Below, piece after piece: positions 26,047-34,020 of a DNA stretch of 64,000 nt. The stretch is from positions 62,001 through 126,000 of the forward strand of contig DASRFG010000019.1 in assembly GCA_035651655.1 (NCBI GenBank), in the 5' to 3' direction. Origin of the DNA: Terriglobales bacterium. GTDB taxonomy: Bacteria; Acidobacteriota; Terriglobia; Terriglobales; Acidobacteriaceae. Position 1 is the stretch's first letter. Every line of letters starts with the position of its first letter. The position numbers were made by a program, and so were the translations under genes. Under the pieces are notes generated by a model that was not told the origin of the DNA, made no database searches, and was given only the letters and a program-made list of their open reading frames with translations.

Positions 26047-27262
26047 ACATCCCCGTTTCCAAATTGTGCGCGATGGCCACAGCTGTGCTGCCGTCATCTT
26101 TGGTCCAGAGCGCTGTTATCGGACCGCCGAATTCCGAAGACTCGCTGAGCGCCGTGGGTTCGCGATCGGCGATCTCATATGCGCGCAATGAATCGGATCC
26201 ATCACCCATTCTCGAGGCGAGCACTTGCCATCCGCTGCCGCACGAGGTTTTCAGGCTTACTAGATCGCTGCCCCAAGCGATTCCAGGGCTGATGCGATCG
26301 TTCATCCCGTCCGCGAAGTGAACTGCCCCGTCCACTCCTGCCATTACCCAAAGCACATAGTTCTCCCGCGGAAGAGGGGCAGCGGAATAGAAAGGCGCAG
26401 TGTTCTGTTGACCGAGAGGCGGCGTAATCGCGCCGGTAAAGAAATTGCGCGCCGGTGAAAAGAATGCACGCAGGTTGAACGACGGATTTGCGAGCGGCCA
26501 AGGGTCGTCGGCTTCGTGACAGGCCATGCTCAGAGGCGAACTGAGGACGGCAGAGCAGACGACGCCCGGCAGGTAAGCATCGAATAAGTGCTCTTGACTA
26601 ATCATCAACCTTCCGCGTACATCACGCGGCCAGGGTTGCTGGTGGATGATCGGAAACGCCTGTTCCGTTTCCCAATGTCCGGTATTCCAGCGGTACAGAA
26701 CCACTTGGTCTGGCTCAAGCACCAGCATGTGCCCGGGGTTAGCCTTGTAGAGAAGCGCCACATCGAGAATGCGTGCTTCCTGTGACCATAAAGGAGTGCG
26801 ATGAATCGTTGCGGTGGCTGAAGATTTTGCCGCCCGTGGTCGCAGATCTGGCAAGGCCACCATGACCACCTTTTCCTCAGCGGTTCCTTGCCGCACCTGA
26901 GCGACCCAGAGGTAATTCTGCTGACTTTCGGACAAGGTAACGTGAATGGAAGCTGCCGCCTGAGGGGCGTCCACGATCCGAACACCCCTGGCTTCCAAAG
27001 AAGTGATGAGCACGCGCCGTACCTGGTCGGCCTCGCTAGAGCTTAACGAGGAGCGATTGTTCAGATCGAGCGAAACCGCTCCGGGGCCGGTTACCGCAGA
27101 GATTCGTTGCGCCAGCTGTTGTGCCGGATCGTTCCAGTTGTTAGCGGCGACCGCAAGAGCCGAGGCCTGCAATAGCGCCCACAGGCCGAGCATGAAACCG
27201 GCAAAGCGCGTCCTCGGCAATGTGATGAGTGGAATGCGCGAATTATAAACCGTCACTGACAT
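26009..27262 (-). CDS. Hypothetical exported protein, first gene of the SBP-kinase-regulator operon
   Basis: About 417 residues; I do not recognise the family. An N-terminal hydrophobic stretch (GFMLGLWALLQASALAVAANN) looks like a signal peptide. The N-terminal 130 residues (IHVTLSESQQNYLWVAQVRQ) resemble an assembly or binding domain, and the rest contains beta-propeller-like segments. The start is uncertain: ATG 27262 follows GAGGAG closely, while TTG 27274 and GTG 27256 are possible. Its overlap with the next gene suggests coupled translation and a shared role in signalling or ligand capture. Confidence 0.7.
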   Translation of the reverse strand: MSVTVYNSRIPLITLPRTRFAGFMLGLWALLQASALAVAANNWNDPAQQLAQRISAVTGPGAVSLDLNNRSSLSSSEADQVRRVLITSLEARGVRIVDAPQAAASIHVTLSESQQNYLWVAQVRQGTAEEKVVMVALPDLRPRAAKSSATATIHRTPLWSQEARILDVALLYKANPGHMLVLEPDQVVLYRWNTGHWETEQAFPIIHQQPWPRDVRGRLMISQEHLFDAYLPGVVCSAVLSSPLSMACHEADDPWPLANPSFNLRAFFSPARNFFTGAITPPLGQQNTAPFYSAAPLPRENYVLWVMAGVDGAVHFADGMNDRISPGIAWGSDLVSLKTSCGSGWQVLASRMGDGSDSLRAYEIADREPTALSESSEFGGPITALWTKDDGSTAVAIAHNLETGMYEAFGIYISCGH

Positions 27263-27347
27263 GGCTCCTCGCAATTACGGTTTAACATCTTGCTTCTCCA
27301 GTGGATTAATTCCTCACCGTCGCTCATGCTGCTGCAGTTCATCGGAA

Positions 27348-28682
27348 TTACTGCTTGGGAGGATCAACGCCCGCCTCCTCGGCCTGGCTGGCGCGATTGG
27401 ACATGTTCATGCTCCGCAACACGTCATTAGCGAAAAAGAATTTGCCGTCGGAGGGCACCATCATGATCTGCAGCTTGTCCGAAAGGCGCTCGGCGACAAT
27501 TTTGTTAATCAGCAATGGATTTTGCTTCAGGATCTGGCCTTCGCTCTTCATGCGCTCAGCATCGGCAGCGGCGGTAACACGAATGCGCTCCGCTTCCGCT
27601 TGGGCGAGGAGTTTGCGGCGTTCCATTTCCGCTTTGCTGTCAATGACTTTGGCCTGGGCTTCGGCATCTGCGTTTTGCACGGTCGCTTCTTTGCGCGCCT
27701 GCGCCTCCAGCTTCGACTGTTCGATCTGTTCCTTTTTCAGCGGCAACAGGTATTTCATGGCATCGGCCTCGCCCTTAGCTTGCAGCACGCGGACCTGGGC
27801 CTGGCCTTCGGCTTGCTTCACCTGTTGGGCTTTGGCGCCTTCGGCCTCCAACTCGGTGATCCTCACTTGCTTCTGCTGGATCTCGGTTTCAACTCCCATG
27901 CGGTCGTTTTCCTGTTCCTTAAGCAGCAAACTTTCCAATCCTTTGGCGTATTCTGGCGGCAGTTGAATGTCGCGCAGCATAACTTCCTTCACAATGATCC
28001 CGTCCGCAGAGAGTTTGCGGGTGATAGTGTCAGCGGCACGCCGGCGGACCTCTTCACGTTTGACCGCAAATACCTCGCGTACCGTGTAGTTGGGAACCAA
28101 TTCACGCCAGGCGCTGGCCACGATTGGGGGCACCAGTTCCTTCTGCACGGGTTGGGGCAGATTGTCCAAAAGATAATCAAGGCGGCGCGGATCAAGTCGG
28201 TAGCGAACCGTGATGGCGAGTCCGAGGGAGAGTCCTTCGCGGGCCTGAACCTTCAGCGGTTCGGGTTGCGATGCTTCTCCTTTATTGGCATGATCCTCGG
28301 GCATGCCGCTGGTGAACAACTGGTCACGAGTGTCGAAGAGGACCACTTTGTCCAGCATGGGCCGAACGAAATGCACGCCAGGATAGAGGGTGCCGGTCAG
28401 CGTGCCTGAGGTCTGGCTGACGCGGACACCCGCCATGCCTTCGGGTACGACGACAATACTTAAGGCCAGCAGCAGCGGGGCCCAGGCGAGCAGGACCAGG
28501 GCCACGCTTGATCGCCAGCGGATCGGTGGTTCCGGTGCGGCGCTGGCTGGAACGCTGCCCGTTTCGCCACCCACGCCGCGCCGCAGTCGCCTCACAAGGT
28601 AAAAATCATAGGCAAGGATCGCAGCGGCAAGAACGAACATCGCGATCCCAACGATCATCAGTACGTACTTGAGAAATAGCAT
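27348..28682 (-). CDS. SPFH/band-7 (prohibitin-like) membrane protein
   Basis: 444 residues: an N-terminal membrane helix (YVLMIVGIAMFVLAAAILAY) and a second helix near residue 65; the SPFH domain (VPEGMAGVRVSQTSGTLTGT, then GLSLGLAITVRYRLDP); a long coiled coil rich in Ala, Glu, Lys and Gln; and a C-terminal segment ending near VPSDGKFFFAND. SPFH proteins form large rings that organise membrane patches and often guard membrane proteases. ATG 28682 has AAGGAG seven bases upstream. It is the last of three genes with two small upstream ORFs. Confidence 0.92.
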   Translation of the reverse strand: MLFLKYVLMIVGIAMFVLAAAILAYDFYLVRRLRRGVGGETGSVPASAAPEPPIRWRSSVALVLLAWAPLLLALSIVVVPEGMAGVRVSQTSGTLTGTLYPGVHFVRPMLDKVVLFDTRDQLFTSGMPEDHANKGEASQPEPLKVQAREGLSLGLAITVRYRLDPRRLDYLLDNLPQPVQKELVPPIVASAWRELVPNYTVREVFAVKREEVRRRAADTITRKLSADGIIVKEVMLRDIQLPPEYAKGLESLLLKEQENDRMGVETEIQQKQVRITELEAEGAKAQQVKQAEGQAQVRVLQAKGEADAMKYLLPLKKEQIEQSKLEAQARKEATVQNADAEAQAKVIDSKAEMERRKLLAQAEAERIRVTAAADAERMKSEGQILKQNPLLINKIVAERLSDKLQIMMVPSDGKFFFANDVLRSMNMSNRASQAEEAGVDPPKQ

Positions 28683-28697
28683 GGTGGTTCTCCTTAA

Positions 28698-28862
28698 TTA
28701 GCGGTTTAGCCGAGTTTTGTTGTGGTCCACCTGACGAGCGAACATCACGCGGAACAGTCCGGCGCAGACGATCTCTTCGACTACAAGTGCGATGGCGAAG
28801 GAGAAAGCGAGTGCCGCAGTTACGATGAGCGCCGCGGTTGCGGTATCAAGTGTGTTGTTCAT
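28698..28862 (-). CDS. Small membrane protein, 54 residues
   Basis: A short gene between the SPFH gene and the ORF at 28846. Translation gives MNNTLDTATAALIVTAALA and continues as one long hydrophobic helix to about residue 39, then a basic tail. GGAG lies eight bases before ATG 28862. The stop at 28698-28700 is 15 bases before the SPFH start, which suggests an operon. No family recognised. A single-helix protein beside an SPFH scaffold could be a partner or regulator (inference). Confidence 0.6.
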   Translation of the reverse strand: MNNTLDTATAALIVTAALAFSFAIALVVEEIVCAGLFRVMFARQVDHNKTRLNR

Positions 28863-29067
28863 GACGCGTACTCCATGAATTGCGAATTCTTACTGGCCGG
28901 GGCTCGTGCCTGGGCGGCCGGCGGCCTGAAATCCGTGCCGAGAAGTTCGCTGGCACAGAGTTAATGGCGAGCGGCGCCTTGCCTGGCACCATCATCAACC
29001 CGAGCATACAAATCAGAATCAGGGCTTTCTGGGCTGCTCTTTTGATTAGCTGGTTTTGGGGCCACAT
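28846..29067 (-). CDS. Small exported or membrane-anchored protein, 73 residues
   Basis: An N-terminal hydrophobic helix (ALILICMLGLMMVPGKA) is followed by a basic, Arg- and Pro-rich tail. GAGGTGA at 29074-29080 precedes ATG 29067 by six bases, a strong ribosome-binding site. The gene ends inside the start of the 54-residue gene (17-base overlap), so they are probably translationally coupled. No family recognised; the tail is low-complexity. Confidence 0.5.
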   Translation of the reverse strand: MWPQNQLIKRAAQKALILICMLGLMMVPGKAPLAINSVPANFSARISGRRPPRHEPRPVRIRNSWSTRHEQHT

Positions 29068-29231
29068 GGTCGCTCACCTCAGCGTCGGCTTACGCCAAAG
29101 CAAATGGCACGTCGTGGCCCAACCCTAAACTATTGAGAGTCCTTGGCTTACTGGGGAGAGTTCGGCTGCAACTGTGTGCGCGAGGATACAGTGTGTCAGA
29201 GGAAACTCGAACCGGCAGGTGCTACAGACAC

Positions 29232-29262
29232 AAAAAGGCCACGCTGGGGAGCGTAGCCTTTC
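29232..29262 (-). terminator. Intrinsic terminator for the lipoprotein gene
   Basis: Read on the minus strand: AAAGGCTACGCT, loop CCCC, AGCGTGGCCTTTTT. The stem has one mismatch and is followed by a run of T. It lies about 30 bases after the stop of the gene at 29291 and separates it from the SPFH operon. Confidence 0.85.
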
Positions 29263-29290
29263 CGTTCACGAATCAAACAGATCTGACTAT

Positions 29291-30172
29291 TTACTGATTG
29301 CTTGCTTCGACTGGAGTAGCCGGGGCAGTGGCCACTTCAGGCACAACACTGGATTTGATCTTCACCGTGGTCAAGATCTTCTCCAGGTTGCGAAATACCT
29401 GTTCGTGGTCAACGGGTGTGATCCCGTCCGCCGGCTGGTCGCCTGAAGTGCCCATGCCGAGCGCGAGTTCGTAGCAACCACCATTTTCAAAAACGTGGTA
29501 GTACTTCACGTCGCCCTGCTTACTCACAGCTTCGACCTGCTGGAATTCCCTCTCGCCGATTTTCACGGAAGAGGGCGGTGAGACCGGTTCTGTATCTGAA
29601 TGCGTCGGCAACACGAATTGCCCGCATTCTGATTCGCTCAGCTTCTGGTTCACGCTGACCATGAAGAACGCCGAACTGAAGTCGGTTCCCGGATACAAAT
29701 TAGACGGCAGCAGTACTGAGGCCAGCGTCGTACCACCCGGCTGGACGAAGTTCATGTCCACCGGCTGCGAGTCGGCCACAACCACTTGCGCCTGATCGCC
29801 AGTCTTCAGCATGTACTTGCGGGGATAGCGGAAGGAGATTCTGTGATCCCGATCGCGGTAGATGAGGGTAGATGGCCGTTTCCGAACGGTCTTTTTTGGC
29901 GTGACTGGTTGAACTTGCGGAACGTTGTTTATCGGGGAAACTTCCGGCATCGAGACTGGGAGAGTTCCCTGATTTTGCAGATTCTGATTTCCAGAACTCG
30001 CCACGGACTTCTTCTCTTTGGAACAAGCGCCGAGTGCCAGGAGAAATGGGAGTACAACCAGACCAACCACGATCGCTGTTCTTTGCTTACCGTTGGCCCA
30101 AATGCGCCGCACTTCCTGCGGAAACTGCCGTACAGCTGTCACCTCTGAATTGAAACTCTCGAGTTGCTTCAT
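29291..30172 (-). CDS. Hypothetical lipoprotein, 293 residues
   Basis: The N-terminus has a long charged region before a membrane segment ending in a lipobox (PFLLALGACSKEKK), so it is likely anchored to the membrane. The body has a Pro- and Gln-rich linker (residues 55-95), then a beta-rich domain beginning RDHRISFRYPRKYML, as in proteins that bind or respond to lipid or wall components. I do not recognise the family. ATG 30172 has a perfect GGAGGTGAT ribosome-binding site at 30177-30185, which decides the start over GTG 30181. A terminator at 29232 follows. Confidence 0.75.
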   Translation of the reverse strand: MKQLESFNSEVTAVRQFPQEVRRIWANGKQRTAIVVGLVVLPFLLALGACSKEKKSVASSGNQNLQNQGTLPVSMPEVSPINNVPQVQPVTPKKTVRKRPSTLIYRDRDHRISFRYPRKYMLKTGDQAQVVVADSQPVDMNFVQPGGTTLASVLLPSNLYPGTDFSSAFFMVSVNQKLSESECGQFVLPTHSDTEPVSPPSSVKIGEREFQQVEAVSKQGDVKYYHVFENGGCYELALGMGTSGDQPADGITPVDHEQVFRNLEKILTTVKIKSSVVPEVATAPATPVEASNQ

Positions 30173-30470
30173 TGTAATCACCTCCTGCTGCTGAATGCAG
30201 CTGCCGGTGATAAGGCAAAACGAGCGCCAACCCAGGAGCCGTTGATTTCATTAAGTTTGCGCGAGCGCAAGGCTGCAGACACCATGGCCGATCAGACACG
30301 GTGTAGCTTCCAGCACACGCTTATCCAAAACTCTTCCTATAAGAAGATTGCATGATTCCTCCAGGAATTAGGTGAAAGAGTTGTATGAACCTACACCTAA
30401 CCGGGACGGACGCAACGAATACGCCGCTGCTGAAAGCGCACTCCTCATAACAAATTGTTTTGGCTTGGAG
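30173..30470. other. Gap upstream of the lipoprotein gene
   Basis: 298 bases between divergent features. Apart from the ribosome-binding site for 30172 there is an inverted ATTCCT/AGGAAT (30353-30366) and a weak TTAGGTG/CACCTAA pair (30368-30400). I see no gene or RNA. Confidence 0.4.
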
Positions 30471-32228
30471 TTAAGAACGTGGCGCAAAGCTCTTGCCAGG
30501 GACTACGCCTTTTCCCTCTTGAATAGTGACCAGTTGGTCGCAAGCCGTCGAATAGGATTCTTTGGTTCCACTCGGCCATCGAATTTCAAGTTCGGCTGAG
30601 GTGGCCGAACCCAGCCCGAAATGCAATCGCGAATCATTGGAAGAGTAGAAGCTGGATTGGCTCAAGACTTCCTGTGCCTGGGCTTTTCCCGCATAGCGTG
30701 CGATCACGCGCGCCCCGATTGCACTGCGATTGGATTTTGTACCGATCAGTTTTACTTTCAGCCAGTGGTTATTTCCCCGCAGGTCATTTCGCAGAAGGGA
30801 AGGGGGCTCGTTCAGATTAACGATCAAAATGTCTATGTCGCCATCGTTGTCAAAATCCCCGAAGGCACAGCCACGGCTTGAGTGTTTAGCGGCGATGCCG
30901 GGTCCGGCCTCCTGGCCAAGCTTTGCGAAGGTTCTATCACCCAGATTCCGGTACACAGTCCGCGGGCACTTGTCGGGATAGTTGGGAAGCTGCTTTTCAA
31001 CTTCAGGGTAAACGCTGCCGGAGACAAAGAAAATGTCCGGCCAGCCATCATTATCTAAGTCGGCGATAGCTGTGCCCCAACTGATATAGCGGCTCTGCTC
31101 GCCCAGCCTTGCGGAGATCGTCTTATCTTCGAAGTTTGCCTTTCCGTCATTCTCGTAGAGTACGTTGGTATCGTCCGCAAAATTTGTCTTGAAGATGTCC
31201 AGGTGGCCGTCCAGGTCGTAGTCGCCTACCGCCAGGCCCATGCCAGCCTGCTCTTTACCGTCTTCGCTCAGAGCTGCCCCGCGCGCAATGCCTTCTTCCT
31301 TAAATGTTCCATCATGCTGGTTGATGAATAGGAGACTGGGAGTGGAATCGCAGGCCACATAGATATCGGGCCAACCGTCTTCGTTGAAGTCCGCGGCCAC
31401 CACGGTCATGCCGTAACTGGGGCGGGCGGCGGCGATTCCGGCTTGCTGGCTCACGTCGGTGAATGTGCCGTCCCCGTTGTTTCGATAGAGCGAATTTAAG
31501 CCATGGGGCAGGCCGCGTGGACCACAATTCACCGGAATACCCTTCCAGGTACAGTTGAGGTTTGCACCTGGCTTGGGAACCTTGGCCAAATCGAAATCAA
31601 CATAGTTTGAAACGAACAGATCAAGGTGGCCGTCGCGGTTGTAGTCTAAAAAGGCGCAGCCAGCGCCCCATCTGGAGCGCGCATTGTGCAATCCGGCTTC
31701 TTTGGTGACGTCAGTAAAAGTTCCGTCGCCGTTGTTTCGATAAAGTTTGTTCTGACCGTAGTAGGTGCAGAACAGGTCCTCAAATCCGTCATTGTTATAG
31801 TCCCCAACACATACGGCGGACGCCCATCCGGTGGCGTGCAGGCCAGCCTTTTCGGTTACGTCGGTGAAGCTCCCGTCGCGGTTATTCTTGTAGAGTCTGT
31901 TCGACGTGCCTTCAGGAGCGCCACGTAGTCGGGTACCGTTGAGGACAAAAATGTCGAGCCAGCCATCGTTGTCGTAATCGAGGAATGCGCATCCGCATCC
32001 CACGGTTTCCAGAATGTAGTCTTTGTGATCGGCTTCGCCGTAGATCACCGGCTGGATGAGGCCCGCCTCTCTGGCAATATCCACGAAGTAGGCACCGAAG
32101 GGACGGCCTGGGTTGCCTTTGGCTGGTACCGGGCTGGAGTTTTGGTTTGCGCGTTGCCCAAAAACCGGCCACGCGCTTATCAGCGCTCCGCCTGAGAGAG
32201 AAATAAATCTGCGACGGGTTAGAGCCAT
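30471..32228 (-). CDS. CRTAC1-type protein (FG-GAP/VCBS repeats and ASPIC/UnbV domain), Tat signal
   Basis: A 585-residue exported protein. The N-terminus TRRRFISLSGGALISAWPV carries a twin-arginine motif. Repeats of the FG-GAP/VCBS type run through residues 60-480 (DYDNDGWLDIFVLNGTRL; NNGDGTFTDVT), forming a calcium-binding beta-propeller. The C-terminus (RSAIGARVIARYAG, then ELEIRWPSGT) is the ASPIC/UnbV domain. Such proteins are abundant in Acidobacteriota and are usually secreted, with unknown role. The TPR gene lies 36 bases upstream on the same strand, and the two are one operon. Confidence 0.92.
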   Translation of the reverse strand: MALTRRRFISLSGGALISAWPVFGQRANQNSSPVPAKGNPGRPFGAYFVDIAREAGLIQPVIYGEADHKDYILETVGCGCAFLDYDNDGWLDIFVLNGTRLRGAPEGTSNRLYKNNRDGSFTDVTEKAGLHATGWASAVCVGDYNNDGFEDLFCTYYGQNKLYRNNGDGTFTDVTKEAGLHNARSRWGAGCAFLDYNRDGHLDLFVSNYVDFDLAKVPKPGANLNCTWKGIPVNCGPRGLPHGLNSLYRNNGDGTFTDVSQQAGIAAARPSYGMTVVAADFNEDGWPDIYVACDSTPSLLFINQHDGTFKEEGIARGAALSEDGKEQAGMGLAVGDYDLDGHLDIFKTNFADDTNVLYENDGKANFEDKTISARLGEQSRYISWGTAIADLDNDGWPDIFFVSGSVYPEVEKQLPNYPDKCPRTVYRNLGDRTFAKLGQEAGPGIAAKHSSRGCAFGDFDNDGDIDILIVNLNEPPSLLRNDLRGNNHWLKVKLIGTKSNRSAIGARVIARYAGKAQAQEVLSQSSFYSSNDSRLHFGLGSATSAELEIRWPSGTKESYSTACDQLVTIQEGKGVVPGKSFAPRS

Positions 32229-32264
32229 AGAAAGTCTGCGGTGTGGAGATGAGTCATGATTCTG

Positions 32265-33890
32265 TCAGGGTGCCTCGGTTTCTTTCATGGCATCTTCATT
32301 TAGCACGCGATCTGCAGCTTGAGCGTCATCCGCTTCCCGCTGGTAAAGCTTCTCAAACTCGGCGCGTGCCCGGTCCGATTTTTCGGTTTCACCGAGTTTT
32401 GCATACACCCGGCTCAGCTGATAGTAAGCGGCGCCCAAGGTTGGGTCATGCGTCACAGCCTGAGTTAGCTCCAGTGCGGCCGGTTGAAGTCGCTGCGCGT
32501 GCGCTAAGAGCTTTCCCAATTCATAATGCGAAAGTCCGTAGTCGGGCTTGAGCTGGATGGCTTGTCTCAATGAGGCTTCAGCTTTCGCGTCTTCATTTTG
32601 GCGCGCCAGCAGAATGCCGAGATGACAATGAAAGCGGGCGTTCTGGGGCTGTAGCTCTATCGCCCGCCGAAGGCTTTGCTCGGCCTCGTGGACCTTACTC
32701 TGATTCGCCAGAGCTATGGATTGCAAGAAGAATGCCCGGGCTGAATTGGGATTGAGCGCAATGGCCCGGGCGAGAGCTTCCGCGGCCTGATCGTAGCGGC
32801 GGATGAAATAAGAACTCACGCCGGCAAGGTAATAAGGTTCGTCCCACTTCGGCGCGAGAGTGGCTGCTTTCTGTGCCGCAGCAAGTGCAGCCTCTTGTTG
32901 ACCCGCACGCTGCAAGAGTCGGGTGCGCAGCACGAGGATGTGAGGGTTCTCTGGCGCCAGGGCCAGCCCTTGTTCAGACTCACGGTCCGCCTCGGGGAAT
33001 TGATGGGAAATATAGTAGGCGCTGGCGCGGAGGTAAAAGTCATCGCCAGTTGTCGGTTCCGGGATGGTGCTCAGCACCTGGTCCGGCTGGCGGGACTCCA
33101 GGTACGCCACCGCGAGCTGATGACGGATGTCGGCGTCCTCGGGCCGGATGCGGTTCGCCTGCCCCAGGTAGATGGCGGCATATTTAAACTGCGCATTTTT
33201 GGCGAAGAGTTGTCCGATGGCGGCGTTCCACTGAAAATCGGTGGCAAGACGTTGTGCTGAAGATTGCGCCTCTGCCGCAGCTTCGGGCGTGTGCCCGGCT
33301 TGCAGTTCCGCACGAACAATATTAAAGGCGACATCGGGCCGCTGGGAATTTAGCGCCTTTGCTCGACGCAAGTGCAGCAGCGCCGCGGAGGGTTTCCCAA
33401 GTTCCAGAAGAACGACGCCAAGGTCATAGGCAGCATCCGATTGGCGCGGATCCAATTTCACTGCCTGCTCCAACTCGACGCGCGCCTCCGGAATTCTATG
33501 CCCACGCAAATACGCGAGAGCCAGGTTGTAGTGAGTCGAGTAGGAACGGGGGTCAAGCTTGAGGGCTCGTTTGTAATTCTGAATGGAGCTTGTGGTCTTA
33601 CCTTGCTGAAATTCAGTGAGTCCTAATAGAAGGTAAGCGTCTGCGCAATTCGGATTCGCGGCGACAACCCGATTGAGAGTTTGAAGAGCAGTCGCGAAAT
33701 CACCACGGCCCAACATCTGTTGAGCGCTTTGAAGTAGCGAGCGAACGTTTTCACAGGATGAAATGCGGGTTGGGACAGAGAGCTGAAATGCCGCAGATTC
33801 TAATGGCAACACCATGAGTCCCATCACCAGCGGCCAGCCTCGGAAACGCTTGCCAGATGGCGCAATCCGCGATCGAATCCCGAAACTCAT
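32265..33890 (-). CDS. TPR-repeat protein, exported
   Basis: A 541-residue protein with a signal peptide (PLVMGLMVLPLESAAF) and about a dozen tetratricopeptide repeats from residue 50 to 525 (YNLALAYLRGHRIPEARVEL; AYYQLSRVYAKLGETEKSDR). TPR proteins are scaffolds for protein complexes. This one should act in the periplasm with the CRTAC1-type protein encoded just downstream. The pairing of TPR and CRTAC1 genes is common in this phylum. Divergent promoter region shared with the TonB receptor gene. Confidence 0.9.
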   Translation of the reverse strand: MSFGIRSRIAPSGKRFRGWPLVMGLMVLPLESAAFQLSVPTRISSCENVRSLLQSAQQMLGRGDFATALQTLNRVVAANPNCADAYLLLGLTEFQQGKTTSSIQNYKRALKLDPRSYSTHYNLALAYLRGHRIPEARVELEQAVKLDPRQSDAAYDLGVVLLELGKPSAALLHLRRAKALNSQRPDVAFNIVRAELQAGHTPEAAAEAQSSAQRLATDFQWNAAIGQLFAKNAQFKYAAIYLGQANRIRPEDADIRHQLAVAYLESRQPDQVLSTIPEPTTGDDFYLRASAYYISHQFPEADRESEQGLALAPENPHILVLRTRLLQRAGQQEAALAAAQKAATLAPKWDEPYYLAGVSSYFIRRYDQAAEALARAIALNPNSARAFFLQSIALANQSKVHEAEQSLRRAIELQPQNARFHCHLGILLARQNEDAKAEASLRQAIQLKPDYGLSHYELGKLLAHAQRLQPAALELTQAVTHDPTLGAAYYQLSRVYAKLGETEKSDRARAEFEKLYQREADDAQAADRVLNEDAMKETEAP

Positions 33891-33934
33891 ATTCGCCTTC
33901 GACTAGCTCAGGATATCACCTGGCAGATTACGTC

Positions 33935-33963
33935 TTGACTCCCCATATCCTTCTCGGTATTTT
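33935..33963 (+). promoter_or_regulatory. Promoter candidate for the TonB receptor gene
   Basis: TTGACT at 33935-33940, a 17-base spacer and TATTTT at 33958-33963. A transcript would start near 33970, after the first possible start codon (33964), which supports the TTG start at 34021. Confidence 0.5.
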
Positions 33964-34020
33964 GTGTGCTTCTTGAGCTGTTTCTGGCTCGTCGTCCGAG
34001 ATGCCCGCTGGAGGTGCTTT

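Noticed and set aside
21463-27262. A sigma-54 promoter before the operon for its own NtrC-type regulator.
   Set aside because: No TGGCAC-N5-TTGC-type site was found in the upstream gap 27263-27347.
27261-28409. A long open frame (382 codons) opposite the SPFH gene.
   Set aside because: Antisense to a clear gene; its Leu/Gly/His-rich sequence comes from coiled-coil codons read backwards.
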